A DNA stretch of 64,000 bases from Coprinopsis marcescibilis (GCA_004369085.1 ML210249.1:1-64000), one strand, 5' to 3'. Shown: positions 12,301-25,792, numbered from the stretch's first letter. The notes: a model not told the origin generated them from the letters alone. A program made the numbers and translations.

Positions 12301-12418
12301 TTGCCTTGGCGATATACAGTTCCACAAATATTCGAGAGCTATGGCAATCCAAGCGATTTAGCGGACGATTCTACCGCAATAGCAGGGCTCATCCACATAC
12401 CTTGTAATTCGCCTTCAT
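9396..12418 (-). CDS. PWP2: Periodic tryptophan protein 2 (U3 snoRNP, UTP-B component)
   Basis: This WD40 protein of the small-subunit processome acts in the nucleolus in early 18S rRNA processing. The first exon is just MKANYK (12418-12401); the next opens LSNICGTVYRQGNV, the usual Pwp2 start. Twin WD40 propellers follow, with clear repeats such as LTGHEGPVSSLAFSP and ASGSWDKTVRIWS. An acidic linker and the helical Utp12-type domain (FLKALVMAFRLNEKPLI) complete the protein. The C-terminus needs a further intron: a GTGGGT donor near 9550 joins SISRI to CDDNSALLSYLLDQRK, and the protein ends METS with its stop at 9396-9398. Without that intron the frame runs into a non-homologous tail. Roughly ten exons; internal junctions were not all fixed. 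Confidence 0.92.
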
Positions 12419-13450
12419 TTTGAATTTTGGTGGACTGGAGGAGTGTGTCCTGCCTCTAATATGTCCTTTTTGTCGTGATTGTCGTTATTGGAACTGTAGA
12501 CCCCTCAATTTTGGATTTACAAGCTGAACAAGAGTAAGAAACCAAAGCTATCGTTGTTTTCGCGATCTGGGATTCTGGGATCCATTTCAGGTGCGAGATT
12601 CGCACGACTACATTTGGGCATTTGTTCTCACGTTTCACAAGTTTCTGGAGAGTTGCAGAAAACGCTCAGTGTATATTTCGCGGCTTTGCAGAAATCGCGT
12701 CTCGATGGAGGATTTACCGCTAAATGGCCACACGCAATGAATGAAAACTCTGACCGTTACCTAGAGCCTCAAGATAAAGGCTAATATGTACGTCAGCGGG
12801 TCGAGCGCCAATCCTGATTCCTCGCCTACGTGGTACTGCCAGCGAAGTGTCACCGGACCCCTCGGTAAATTCCAGACTAAGTGTGTGGTATGTAATCTCT
12901 AACTCCTCTCTATTAAGAAATCTGAGTCAGTAGTCTCTAGGCTTAGAGTACCTTGGGCTTCATGGTTATATCAGGAAGTGGCGAGGACTCGTGTACACCT
13001 CGGCTTTCCCGCAGCTACGATATCCCGACAGCGGAACTGACCGCAGCGAGTTATTTGAAGTGCATACTAATCAGCAGAGGCCTGCCGAAGGAAGAAGCAC
13101 GCACATGACAACAATACTGGCCAGAATGTCCCTTTCAAAACCTATGTTTGGGGATTGTCTGCCCACGATGTTATGTCCAGAACATATATGGCCTTCAAGG
13201 AGATCATGGATGCCACGTCCGCAGTGTTCATATGACCGTCAGTTGGTTTGGCGGCAGTGGTTATGCAGTGAATATGAAGGCCATGACATCGGAAATTAAC
13301 CTGGATGAGAAAGGCGTGTCTCGGGTTGGTCGGTAAATCCCTGGTGGAAATCGCAAATTCAAGGTATAAAAGGTGGGGAGAAGATAAAATATCTATAATT
13401 CAAAAGCAAACCAAAGTCAAGCAAGTCTCTCTCAAACTCCTCACATAGCC
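12419..13450. other. Intergenic between PWP2 and the GST gene
   Basis: This 1.0-kb region holds the PWP2 and GST promoters, which are divergent. One stretch near 13110-13220 reads as NVPFKTYVWGLSAHDVMS and looks protein-like but is bounded by stops, so no gene is called. Confidence 0.35.
13365..13372 (+). promoter_or_regulatory. TATA box of the glutathione transferase gene
   Basis: A canonical TATAAAAG element lies 79 bp before the ATG at 13451, with an A-rich leader (caaaagcaaaccaaag) between them. A strong TATA box fits an inducible detoxification gene, though no specific operator is recognised. Confidence 0.6.
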
Positions 13451-14233
13451 ATGATCACCTTCTACGATTTCCTCTGCCCACCTCCTCAGGTCACCAAGTC
13501 GGGCAACACCTGGAAGACACGCCTGACTCTCAACTACAAAGGCCTTCCCTACAAGACCGAAAACATCGAGTACGCAGAAATTGCCGACCTGTACAAGAAG
13601 CACGGCATTCCTCCTGCGATCGTCTTCCCCAACGGTCATGCCCACTATACCCTCCCCGTCATCAAGGACGACAGCAGCGGCAAAGACGTATTTGTCGTCG
13701 ACTCTCTCGAGATCGCCAAGTACCTCGACAAGACCTACCCCAACACCCCACGACTCATCCCCGATGTCGAGGATGCGGAGGCGCAAATCAAGGCATTTGA
13801 AAATCAAATGAACGGAACCTTCGTCTCTGTTATGCCTGTTATGTTCAAGGCCTCCCTCTCCTCCATCACCGAACGCAGCCAAGAATTCTTCAAGGCCGCT
13901 CGCGTCAGGGACATGAACTTTATTTTCCCCCACAAGCCGGTCTCGTCCTGGGACGATATCCAGTTCACCCCCGAAGAGGTCCAAGCCGCATGGGCAAGCC
14001 TCGAGAAGCCTCTCGACGCACTGAGCAATAGGTTTGGAGGAAAGGAAACGTTCCACTGGGCATTAGGTGATCAAATTACATCCGCCGACCTTATCTTGGC
14101 GGGATTGCTCCTCTGCGTGAAGGCTGTCAACGGGGAGGATAGCCCCCAGTGGCAATCTATTATGACCTGGAGCAATGGGAAGTGGAAGACGTTCTTGGAT
14201 AAGTTGGAGCCATACCAATCTCAGGAGAATTGA
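13451..14233 (+). CDS. Glutathione S-transferase, fungal Ure2p/FuA-like
   Basis: This is an intronless 260-aa cytosolic GST. The N-terminal thioredoxin fold (residues 1-100) has SGNTWKTRLTLNYKGLPYKT, where Ser-x-Asn-Thr matches the Ser-Pro-Asn-Thr catalytic motif of fungal FuA-type enzymes. It is followed by YTLPVI, the cis-Pro loop, and by VVDSLEIAKYLD, the glutathione-binding Asp-Ser motif. The C-terminal helical domain (about 105-245) holds the N-capping region FHWALGDQITSADLILAG. Family members conjugate or reductively cleave aromatic substrates, often wood-derived phenolics in white-rot fungi. Codon use is strongly C-ending in the first half, unlike most neighbours, which suggests high expression. 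The exact substrate cannot be read from sequence. Confidence 0.9.
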   Translation: MITFYDFLCPPPQVTKSGNTWKTRLTLNYKGLPYKTENIEYAEIADLYKKHGIPPAIVFPNGHAHYTLPVIKDDSSGKDVFVVDSLEIAKYLDKTYPNTPRLIPDVEDAEAQIKAFENQMNGTFVSVMPVMFKASLSSITERSQEFFKAARVRDMNFIFPHKPVSSWDDIQFTPEEVQAAWASLEKPLDALSNRFGGKETFHWALGDQITSADLILAGLLLCVKAVNGEDSPQWQSIMTWSNGKWKTFLDKLEPYQSQEN

Positions 14234-17200
14234 TCGAGTCCCAAGCGAGCATGTTTTCCAGTAGCCTCCGAATATTGTACACGTTGATCGTCAAATACCA
14301 GGGTTCGCATTGCGCATTTGCTCCGTAATGAAGTGATATTCTGTCTCGAATTCCTTCAAATTTGAAGTCAGAAAGAAAAGTTCGATTACATGATCCATTC
14401 CTCGGCATTTCGGCAAATTGGACATAAGCGCCCTAGAGATCGATGTAAAGGACTGGTCTCAGACCTACCCTGTTGTCTAAACGTCAATTTTCAACATTTT
14501 CATTACTACGGCTCGACGGCGCCACCATCAATCCAGAAGGGTCCACGACCACGACGCACATTGGCAATCCTGACGACATCGGGTGTTCATTATAGTAGAT
14601 GGTGGGCCTTGGTGGCTCATCGATAACCTTTTAAATAGCATGTACAGCAGTCTGTGGATCCAGCTCAATATATGAGTCAGTTTAACAAGAACGGAATCGG
14701 CTCAGCTCTGACCGAGCGTCACACCTGCAGCTGAGCCAGCCCAACAGCAGGTTCAGCTGTGAGTTACGCCGGCTATGATGTCCGTGACGTCGACGGAAGG
14801 TTTAGGGAAGGCCATGATTCGAAGCATTGGGGCTGTACTCGGTTCTCTACCGTGGGTCTCCTCACCTGAAACGCGGGCACCGACGAGTAGCATAAGTGAA
14901 CTAATAAACGAATGAAGTAGGAGGCCTTTAGGTTATGTATGTCATACCGTCATGCTGAATTAGTTACAACAACATTGTCACTGATCTCTCAGTCTAAGTT
15001 TGATGATATGTACTGTTTCTGTGTTCCTTGATCGAAACAATGGAACAATACCATACTACTGATTAAATGACACAGCGCATCAAGAATGAGCGCGACGCGA
15101 TTTCGAGATGTGGAGGAACGCGAATCTGAACGCCACCAGACAATCACATACGAGATCAATCATCATCATGCATCAATGACGCCCACCGCTGAGAGATAGG
15201 CGTCAGCAGCACTTGCGGCAGAGCTTGTTAAGGCTGACCTGGCATTATATGTACATCAATGCCATTACACGAGCTCAGCATTGGGGGTCGGGACTTAATA
15301 CCTACGGGACCGCCGTCTGCGCGCGTTTGCCGAGATTAGTGGTTTGGAAGCTATGTCTCAGTGGAGTACCTTCAAATACATCCATGGAAGATTATCGGGA
15401 AGAATGAGAATGTCGAGCGCTGAAGTGATGATTACGGAAGTCTTCTACTGGTACAGGAAGAGTGTCTGTTCCTTTCCGATGCGAGGTTAGTGCATCGCCG
15501 CCAAGGCTAGTAGCTGTGCAGCACTGACAGCGACGTTGGGAAACAAGCGACGTCATCGATACTTCGTCGCAAAATCGAGGGTGCTTTACCAAACCCGTTG
15601 ATTGAATAGAGAGTGAAATGCAGTACAGCTTACGACCACCATCTGAGAAGTTGTAATCTGTTATGTGGATGTCACTTTGAATTAGTAAATGAAAAGGATC
15701 AATCAGTGGCTTCGGGATTAACTTAAAGAAGGGAAGACACCGTCTTGACATAGCTTAACCGTATCCGTACGCCATGTCCCAAGGCTTAAGATGCTCAATT
15801 GAGCTTCAAGCAGTCAAGCCAAGCCGAATTTTATTTCGCACCAACACAACCTTGTCCGTGGACAGGGACTAGAGTAACACCGTTGAGCTTCTACGCCCCA
15901 GCTTCCCCGTCTTACAATGGCCACAATGGCGCACTGGGGGACTGACTGTAGTTGAATCATAATGACCCGCTCATCAGACAATTGAATAATGCAAGAACCA
16001 CTCACCGTGCTCTTCCCTCCGAAGGTATCACGGAGGGTGGTCAATGCGATGTCGTCTCTTTGATGCACAAAATGCGGGAAGCAGTCACGGGTGTCGTGTG
16101 ACCCCGAAATCAAGGGTGCTCACAGCTTTTTTCGCGCGATGAAGGATTGCTAGTTAATGATGAGCAGGACTTTTGGGGTTCAGGTATTGTTGCGAGTTGT
16201 ACATGCTGGACATGGGTTACCGTGGTACGCTGCGTCGGTCCGTTATAGACCTACATGTGCACATAGAACGTTTGACAGATGTAGACTGTCGCAAATCTTT
16301 TCGGAAAGTCTGACCTGCAGTTCATCTATAGATTCCTGTAGCATTTGACCATGCAGAACTGCTCAAGAGAGCCCCTGACTCCGAGTACGGCGCCCTCCTA
16401 GTAGATTACAAGCGGGTATGCGTGGCACTCCCGAAGTCCGATTCGCAGTATCTTGGGCATATTTCGCAAGAACGCCTGAAGTTCCCCGGACCCGCCATGG
16501 ACCCGGTGTCACTTACGTGCTTATCTTTGAACGCTCTAAGTATATGCCTTTCAGGGCTGTTATTTCTATGTTTCAACTTGACATCAGTATTACACAAAAC
16601 AACACTTCAACCGATGGAAGTACTAGCGGCGCGGCACCTCGTCACTGCCGAATTCCCAGCGCTAAATCCGATCAACGAGGTTGGTAGGAATCTTCTTTCA
16701 ACTCGAAGATCATGAACGGCGTCACGAACACATGAGTACGGTATATAAACCACAAGGGACTGTAATACTGGTAAATAACCGTAACCGATCGAAGCAGGGT
16801 TTGGAATTGCAATTGTCAGCAGAACTTTTGAATAGAACGGTCGGATGGACATGATGCACAGCTCTACTGGACGACATCTGGGTTGATTTCGAACCCTTCT
16901 AACCCGAAGTTGAGTAAGATGAGCGTACGCATCTGAGAAAGAGGGTACGAATCACAACTGATGGCATAGAGTCCACTAGAAGTCCCGTTATTGAGCGCAG
17001 TAGCAGGCGCAACGGTCAGAATTCACAGGCAATCAACGTGAGGCAATGTATAGGGAACAGATCGATAGTAACTGAACTTCAAGTACTGACGTCGAATGAC
17101 GGGAATACGATTGACACTGCCGGCGCCTGTCATTTACGTTCTTCATTTTGTGCAAGGATGCAAAATCAAGACATAGCTGGGAATTATGTCGAATTACTGC

Positions 17201-18830
17201 TGAGTGATTCATTGATGCCCTGTGATGCTCCTGGTTGAGATATCAGCATCGCGGAGTGTGTAAACCACGCCAAGTCGTGCCCAGTGGGTGTCGAGCACGT
17301 TTTGGCAAGAAAATGTATCGCAGCGCCTACCATGTAGTTGTTCAGGTGTTCTATTGCAGAAGGGAAAGGCTCAGGCGGGACAAGGGTGGGTCCAAGCTAC
17401 AGTTTCAGTGCCCGTAGACTCAACCTTTTTGGGCCTTGGCAACGAGCACAGCGCCCAAAACCTATGCAAGGCTTGAATTTTGCATGAGAATCCATGTATA
17501 TATTTAGAATTTTAGAAGCCCTCGCAAGGGCTGGCCGCATCAACATCATCCACGCCCAATTCACTCTACTCAACGCAAACAAGGATAGCTCACATGAGGA
17601 CCTCTTACTCCAGATGGACCGCGATATACATCAAACAGGAAGACTCTGAGGGAGAAGCCTCCAACTGCAGTATCCTCGGGTCACCCCTGGTCAGCTTACA
17701 TTACCAGGAACCCAATCCGTCGGGACCAAACTGCCCACACAATCGCGTTCAGCTGAGCCTGCCAACAAACGGCCTGCCGTCAAGCAGCCGATGTTCGAAA
17801 TCATCAGTTGATCTGGTGCCATCTGCCAGTAAACAGGAGGGAAGAGGAGATGATTTGGCATGACGTAGGGCGACGTCATAGCAACTTGTATTTTCAAACT
17901 TCATGTCGAATTTTTGAGCACAACGGGAGGTACTGAGGGTGAGGGTGCGAGGTCCGCTCAATGGGTGGGGTTGATGAGCATATCAACGTTGGACGTGACG
18001 TCTGTGATTGATTTGTGGTGTCTAAATTTGGATTTGGAAAGGAAGTATGAATCGTTAGGTGGCCATTCTTGAGGTCGTTGTTCGGTTGAACTTGTCTGCG
18101 TTGCGATGGGACGGGACAGCGGCTGCAAATTGTTTCTGGATGAATTGGATGTGGCTGCGGTGAAATGCTGACTATGCGAATAGCGACTTGAAATTGTGAG
18201 AGGACGTATGGCTACATGTATTGATGTGTATTAAGTCGATCTATATGTATCGAGATTGTGCGGGAGAACGAAAGGAAAGCCCAAGAAAAAATGCTCGAAA
18301 ATCCATGCAGAGGAATATCATCAGAAAGGTAAACCGGGGAAGAAGATGCAAATAAGTAAAGAAGATGCAGCGAAAAACAGTGCGGAAGAATGTGAACCAA
18401 GACACGCGTACGAAGACGCCGTGAAGGTATAAGTTACAGGTTTCAAGAGCTTGTTGGTTGCTCTGGATGAACCCTTGGGTATCCCAAATATGATACATCA
18501 TCAAGAGCATCCCAATGCCCAAAAGAACAGGCCTGCTGTCGACTGCGAACCTCGAAGTGGGAATAGATGGACGACTAGAGTCCCAGAAGAATGTGACAGC
18601 ACAGGAGTGACGAGGTCGTGTATGGGATGAACGGGGTCGAGCCTTCGTTATAGATATGCGATCGATGATGTTGCGTTCCGTTTTCGGGAAGAAGTTGCAG
18701 TGTGACAGTGAAGGAAGGAGGTGGAAGGCGCTGAAGACCTTTTGCGATGACGACATCACTGGTCCGACAGTTGTCCGCAAAGGTCCATTGGCCTGGTTCT
18801 GAACCAATGGTAGAGATTTTGACAATACGT
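14234..18830. other. 4.6-kb gene-poor region
   Basis: I see no supportable gene, RNA or transposon here. Reading frames are short and scattered across all six phases, base composition is near even, and there is no long repeat or LTR-like end. A short decayed element cannot be excluded. Confidence 0.4.
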
Positions 18831-19140
18831 CTATCTGCGAGCGACGTATCTCCAGTAAAGTGCGTTTGGTGGCTGAAAGAAAGTCAGAATAAGGTTCAAC
18901 CAACGAGATAGTTGGAGAATGAACATACCTGGGTACCAGGAGTCGAGTCATCTGTTAGACGGAAACCCTGGGTGAGTCACAGGAACTTTGAAAGATAAAG
19001 ATGAACGTACGGTCCCGAACGCACTCCCAGATATCTACACCCCTTCCTTTGGCGTCCCAGACGCCGCACTGGCTGTACATTGGCCAGCGTACGTTGAGCT
19101 CCCAGATGCGCGTCGCGGTCGAAATAACGGTGCCTGGCAT
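18831..19140 (-). CDS. Small CBM5/12-like (chitin-binding type 3) protein
   Basis: Three minus-strand exons, 19140-19011, 18951-18929 and 18872-18831, join to 64 aa with correct phases and good splice sites (GTACGT/ACAG and GTATGT/TTTCAG). The product reads RIWELNVRWPMYSQCGVW, then GVDIWECVRDHDS, then TPGTQPPNALYWRYVA. This order (Trp, Tyr, Gly-Val-Trp, Trp-Glu-Cys, Pro-Gly-x-Gln-Pro-Pro, Tyr-Trp) is the pattern of carbohydrate-binding modules of families 5/12. There is no signal peptide, so the protein may be cytosolic or the true start may lie in an upstream exon. The short middle exon (23 nt) explains why the gene is easy to miss. A role in carbohydrate binding is inferred from family resemblance only. 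Confidence 0.6.
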
Positions 19141-22100
19141 TGTTGGGTATTGGTGTCAAATAACTGGGAGTAGGTATGAATGGAGAGCGGAAGACACTGG
19201 GGGTTTCAGTAGAGGATAAGAACAACGGGCGCAATTTATATCGAGCATTTCCAAGATGGGATCGGGAAGAAAGAAGATTTTAGATTCAGTGAAGGCTGCA
19301 TGGACTAGAATGCTTTGCAAACCGAACCAAGCCGCATCAATTCGCACTAATCTCCGCGTGACCAATTATGTCATACCTTGAGTTGAACTCAGTCCTTCAG
19401 CTTCAACCCACAACACGAGGTGGAGCTTTGCGATCATTGTGCTCATAACCAACCTCATCGTTCCTAATGACACAATAGATACCTATGTCCTACTGTTTGA
19501 CCATTACTCGTCCCAATTTCGATTTCTTACTCCATGCTCGGCATAGCCAGGCCGGTTCACCTACTTCTCATTTCGGAGACATGTTGCCGACACAATGGTT
19601 ACCAGGAGATTTTGAAACCACACACGGTCCTCGGCTCGGCACTTGCGCCGTCGTCGTTCTCAAGAATATGAAATATGTATGTAACAAGCTTGAATGGCTT
19701 CGTGCACGTTCTGTTTTCTTTCTTGTTATTCCTCCATTGTCAAGCCAAGCCTTGGCCAAACCTGCCTCTGCCACATTCCTTCCCCATGCTTTCCGTTCCT
19801 TTGTTCGTACAAAACGGGTGTATCTGCTCGGCGCTCGATTTCAGACTTTTTTCTTCTCTGGTCCAATCTTCTCCGAGGCCCACCAATTGCATCACTTTGC
19901 GAGTCACACTACACGTTTCCAGTCTTTCTTTCACATTCAAACGAGCCAGGCAGGATCCGGCCAGTCCGATATCTCCCTTTCATCCAGTTTTCCCAGACCG
20001 GTACGTTGTCAACGATCCCCATTACCAGTTGAAATGTGATCCAGACATGGAGTCGAGCCTCAAGGTCTTACAGCTTTCCATAAACAAAGAGATCAATTAT
20101 ACAATGCCGCCTCGTGCCGCAAAACAGAAACCCCGACCTGGAGACGCGCTGGTGCCCACTGACAACGAATCTGAAATTCTCGTTTCGTCAACACCCGTCC
20201 AACGCTTGCATGCTACATACTTACCTCCATGAGACTGACGACTCTCGTGGAAGGTTCAACTCTGGTCACTATCGCCTCTTTGACTCCGACGTTCGTGACG
20301 ATCATCACACTTGGCGCCCTGTGCCCTGTGCCTTCGTTTGTCTCCATTCTATACCACGTACTTTTCACCGTCCCAATCAGCCTCCCTGGCCGCGGCTCAC
20401 ACACTGCGAAGTTCGAACTCGTAGTATTCTGGACACAGATTAAACCCACCATGCGCGTTCCACAACATCCTCCGCGGCACTTCTACCGGCATTGACTCTT
20501 GAGTAGACGCTTAGTATTACCCCTCGGCCTCTCTTGATACCGAGCTACCATGACTGACTGGCTATTGATACCTAATGTCTATCTCGGTTGAAAGGAACAT
20601 TATCCAATGTGGTGATATCAGCAAAGGGCCATTTGGGACGCCATTGAATTGACGCTCTGCGCCGGTGTTATCGGAACTTTTTCAACACGAAGCAAGGTCC
20701 TGCATCGACTTTAAACAAAGATGGGCTATGTCGCTCTCCGGTAACTGCGCATCTGTCGATGTCTCATCTCTACAGCACTGGACACCTAGCTGGTTCGAAA
20801 AGAAGTGTTCTGAGAGTGCCAATTCTTGCTTGCCCCCCACTCTTGCCGCGACAGTACGTCCGAAAATCTAATGTAAGGTTTTGTCTATACAAGGATTAGA
20901 AGTCGAAAACTTGGTTGGTGAGAGGAACGAGGGGAGAAGCTTTTCTCTTTAGCTTTGGTACTCATCTATCCGCCCCCGGGCAGAATCTTTTCCAACAGAT
21001 TCAAACCCTGACTCTCTGTGGCGAATTGCTTTTGCCTTGTCTCTACGGCAGACATGGAGCTTATTTCTTGATTCGGCGCCGACATTCAAGGTATAAGTGC
21101 ACTTCCATACACGAGAACTCCCGGGACAGCAGACTCATCAAAGTTTGTTGGTTTTGATATAATTAGAGGTATGGTCTCGTCGTCCCTCTCCTCGGAGCGC
21201 CCTGGACATTTGTAGCGTGTTCGGGTAGAGGGGTCTTGCATTGGAGAGGGCCTTTAGAGCCGCCCATTGTGAACGATCTGGTACACAGTTTCCTTACACT
21301 GCAAGAGTCAATTGGAAATGTGACCATCTCGATTCTCAGTTGTCACAAAACACGGTCATAGGTCAGCTCCGTAGCGGGTCACGCTACAGCCTACCGCACC
21401 TATCCTCAGCGTAGTTTGCGGGCCAATGGTACCAGCATGAAAGATGAAGTGTAAGGGCAAGAATGAAATCTACATGTGTTGTGGGCATGTTTCGCTATAA
21501 GGAACTATCTGAAGCTGTTACAAGTCGTACGAACAGGAGGAATTAATGGAGACTACGTAATGCTGTTCTGTGTACACTGGTAGATATTATCTGACACAGA
21601 TAACCGTCCTCTAATGTCGACTCGTCCGGTGTTTGAGCTGAACTTTGGAGCTATGGCGCTAATGTCAGACAGTAACTCGTGCGTGATGGCACTAGGGTCC
21701 CGCCGCAGGCTGAACGCGATGATTTTAGTCTATGTTTGCAATCTGAGGACCGGGTTATCATTGAGGCTATTCCTGAGGTCTCAGCAAGCCGTGTTACAAC
21801 GTCTTCCCGCGTATTAAAGACCCATTTGGTCCTCTCTCTATTCCCCAGTTGCTATTCCTACATTGACTATTTTAGATGCGTTTTCAAACGAGTCAGGTGC
21901 GTGACATCTTCCGGTTACTTCCCTTATATCCGAGTCTAGTCCATAGCAGCCTTGTCACGACTGACCTTCCACGGCCGGGGTTTCTATAAGCATTTCTTCC
22001 ATGACGCTCGGCTGTAGCTGTGCGTACGTGCGCAGCGGGAGTCTCGAACCTTGCCTCGTTCCCGACCCCCGGGTTTCAACTTCCAACCCCACATCTGCAA

Positions 22101-25100
22101 GTTGTAAGCTGCTCGTGTGTGACCTGCTACTACAGGAATAGGCATATTCTACCCGACTCCGAGGGGTAGAGCTGCCAGTGAGTAGAGCATACGTCCTGGG
22201 ATCTGTGAGCTCTTTGCCACGCATGTCGATATCGATAGGACCTATTAGGATCTATCAACGGGAGACTGCTCACCAGTGTGAGGGGTCTTTCGCCATGGGT
22301 CTACCTACAGACTGACTGCCATGTGTGCTTGTGAGGGATATTAAAAGCCCATTGCCGCCGGTCTAGGGAAAAGACGGATCCATAATGTCGGGCTCGGAGT
22401 GGATGATGAATCCGAGTTCACGCGATGAGGGTCATGTCAGGGTCGTACGAGGAAGGCGGTGAGCCTGAAGTGTCCTCAATCCCCAGCTTCGTAATAACCA
22501 AGGTTCACTCCCACCGACTCGAGTCATTACTTTATATCTTGCACCTTGGAAGGCGTCATCTTTCATGTATTTGGGGTGCTGGTATGTAAGGTTTCTGGCT
22601 CACACATGTCATAGATATGTAAGAAATGCATCATCTGATAAATCATCTTGCCCTCTATCCCGCATTGCTAGGAAGAACCCCCAAATCGAAGGTGTTGTCA
22701 GGTTTCAAGTTCTTCGCAATTTTCCAGCTTCTGACGCACTCGGACGACCACAAATGTGACGCTAACATATCGGCATTTAGCACGGATAAAGCCCTGTTCC
22801 TGAGGGATGCAAAGAGCCTATACCATAGGTGGGACACTGGGTCTAGGCTTAGGGTCTTTTCGAGTTGATTGCTTCTCCCGAGGTGGGCGCTTGCCTGTCA
22901 GGGGCAAATATCGTCATTGCCCGGAACCAATTGCGGGATTGGGTGGTTTGAACTCGAAGATGGATCACTGAGGGAACGGTCACCTCGGGTCCTGCCTCTT
23001 CACGAGAGACATTCGCGGTCCTCCGACGCTGAGTGTCAGAGACGTCACAGAGCAAGAGCGCAAGAGCTGGGGTTGTCGGTCGAGTCTTGGCTTCGCGGTG
23101 AAACTAGGACGCTATGATTGGGAGCTCGGCTAAATTCTCCTGGAAGTGCTCCGAGAATTGAGGATCCAGATACTAAGCCATAATAGCGGAAGCGCATAGC
23201 TGCACGGTAATACAGTCCGTAGGACTTGTATTTCCGGAGTGTACAATACCGGTTTTTCTTATTAACGTCCTCTTCTCTAGAAATATCTATGGGAAGCCTG
23301 GGGGGGGGGGGCTATATTGACCTGGGAAGCAGGATGAATGGACAGTCCAAGCTCTCGCTGTATGTAGCACCCATAAATACCCTGGCTATAGCAATTACAC
23401 ATCTCATAGGCCTCTGAAGCGTAGAGAACGTGTAATAGGTGATCCCGTGCTTCCTTTCAGACAGGGTCTGCTTTATCCGGTACTCACGGAGACACGAACA
23501 ACACGCACAATATTACTAACTATCACCGAGGAGCCGAGAACTGAGAACCACCTCTACCTGACAACTACAGATGGTCTACACGAAAAATCCATACATAGAT
23601 GGTGTGGCTGATTTACAGAGGATCGGCAACAATTGGGCGCTTAAGCCGGCTATTATCGAGTTCGGAATATGTATTCCGGGCTGGAGGTACGTGATATACC
23701 TAAAGCAGCACGAATACACTATTTAGCAGCTTCGAGTATGCGACACGTTCCAGCTGACCTCGAAGGCCACCAGTCCACAGAAGTTCCGGAAAACCTAATC
23801 CGGTAGTAAAAAGGGGATAAGCGCCAGTGCCGGGGATGTCGATGATCCCGATTGTTCTTACTTATCAGCCTTGAATGAGGTACAACACAGAATCTTGAGT
23901 ACTTACCTCCATTCGAATCTCGCCGAAAGCATTCCATTAGCCCATGAGGTCATTTCAATTACGATCGTGACCGTTAACGAAGGCTCAAGTTGTGTTCGAA
24001 CTGGCTCGAATCCCAACAAACGACACCCAATGGAGGCCATTGTTGTAAGCGATTCGAAAATTCATTTCCGAGCTGGAAGGGCTCAGTATAGGGGTGAACA
24101 GCGTCCAATGAAAGCATTAGAAGGCGATTGCATGCGCGGCAGCAGCTGCTTTCTAGTAACTTCCCGAAGATGAATTGATCAAAGAACGAGGCGACGCCAA
24201 CAATGCGTTGCATGCCGATTCTCCCTGCGTTTTGGGGTGAGGCCTGGCACACACTGCATAGACTACTGAAAGCCGCTGATCTCTCTCCACATCCCTCGTT
24301 GTATGGGCTATGCCAAGCTACTGCATTGTAGCTTACTGCCCTATGAGCTACGAGCTACTTTGCCTTTTTGCGAAGGGAAAATCTCAAGCGAGGCTTGTAG
24401 AAGGCACGATGCTTCCGTCAATGTACCAGCATACTGGCGCATGCTCGGACAGAAGGTGAATTATGGCTTCCATATCCATCTTCTCCCGCTTAGGGATGTC
24501 GGTGGAATAGTCGCCGATTCGAATGCTACAAGATATTAATGGCTGTACTGCAAGGACACCAAACAGGTACTGATAGCTGCCTAGAGCAACTAAGGTATAC
24601 GATGCTCCCTGCAACCGTAGAAGCATACATCCCGTTTATTCAGGAGCAGTTACGGGTATTCCTTGATTTACGGAGTTTCAGGGATGGAAAGGCGGACCGG
24701 GGATCGCACCAGAGTTTAAGTAATAGATATGTGCTCGCCATTTGCTTGCGTATATGGGCCAAGCGTTGCTGAGCATTTCCGCGAAGCGACTGAGAGGCAG
24801 AGGATTCGATATGAAGCAGAAGCCATGAAAGACCTTATGCAACATCAATAGACATCAATCCCACTCCAGAAGTGTAAGTTTGAATATGCACGTTAGTCAC
24901 CACTTCACACATACATGAGCTACTTTGCGGGAAGAACTTTCCAGGTCCTAAAGCTATGACGCACATCGAATTTAAGCAGTGTGGATTATGGACTGCATAC
25001 ACCAGACTGTTTCCACTTCGATTAAAGCCCGATCGCCAGATGCAGGCCTTTTACCTCAAGAAACCAAAGAGGGCTCCAACAAATGATAATCAGAACTTGG

Positions 25101-25792
25101 GAAGCTCTGGGTTCTTTGGGGGTGGTGGAGCGGAAGAAAGTAAAGCTCGAGCGTATGAAGGGTACCTACCCTCATAAAGCCAAAGTGATATCTGAACCAT
25201 TGGTTCTGGTACATTCGGAAATTGAGAGCAACGAGCTGCTAAGACCTGAGGATCATTACTCCAGGGACATACACCCTGGTTAGGTTGATATTCGTGCAGA
25301 CTGCCATTCGGGCACCGCGGATTCAAGTACCTGGTCGTCGTCAGGTGATCATGGTGGTACCCTGAGCAAGGATTTCCACGCGTTTGATCGAGTGCGTCTC
25401 GTTCTTGCCTGTGCCTGACATCTTAAGCCCGTTAAGGGTTACGAAGGAGACGGAAACGTATTCTGAACAGTATGAGTATCAACTTCGGAGGTGTATTCGT
25501 CGAGAAGTCTCACGTCATGCTGCTCTTGTTTTGGTCTTCTTTCCACGGACTGACAGACCCTAATCTGGACTAAGCTCAAATTTAAGCTACGGAGGTATGC
25601 AGTTCAAAGACAAGGTAATTCCGTGCGCCAGTCGCACTCGAGGTAAGCGCCCACCAGCCGATGCCGAATACAAGTCCGATTCAACTCAGTTTCGAACGGG
25701 CGCATTAATTTTCTCGGCATTGTCGGCAGACCTGCCAGCAAGGGGATTTCGGGCTTCCTCCTCGTTCTTCCTTGCTGTGCTCGGGTGGTAAC
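19141..25792. other. 6.7-kb gene-poor region
   Basis: No gene is supported. Several 60-185-residue frames exist (for example 19485-20039 and 20229-20495) but lack domains, splice logic or a consistent coding frame. A 12-G homopolymer lies at 23300-23311. A frame starting at 20104 (MPPRAAKQKPRPGD) has the look of a transposon-associated N-terminus but is only about 43 residues long. No terminal repeats were found by eye. Confidence 0.4.

Noticed and set aside
12991..13320. Protein-like stretch NVPFKTYVWGLSAHDVMS upstream of the GST
   Set aside because: It is bounded by stops within about 40 codons and no splice sites extend it; it may be a gene relic.
18241..18951. 236-codon minus-strand open frame
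   Set aside because: It starts in the middle exon of the CBM5/12-like gene, reads through a good intron and has no recognisable domain; the spliced reading is better.
19485..20495. Several overlapping plus-strand frames of 90-185 codons
   Set aside because: They overlap in different phases, lack domains and lack a start-intron-stop model that joins them.
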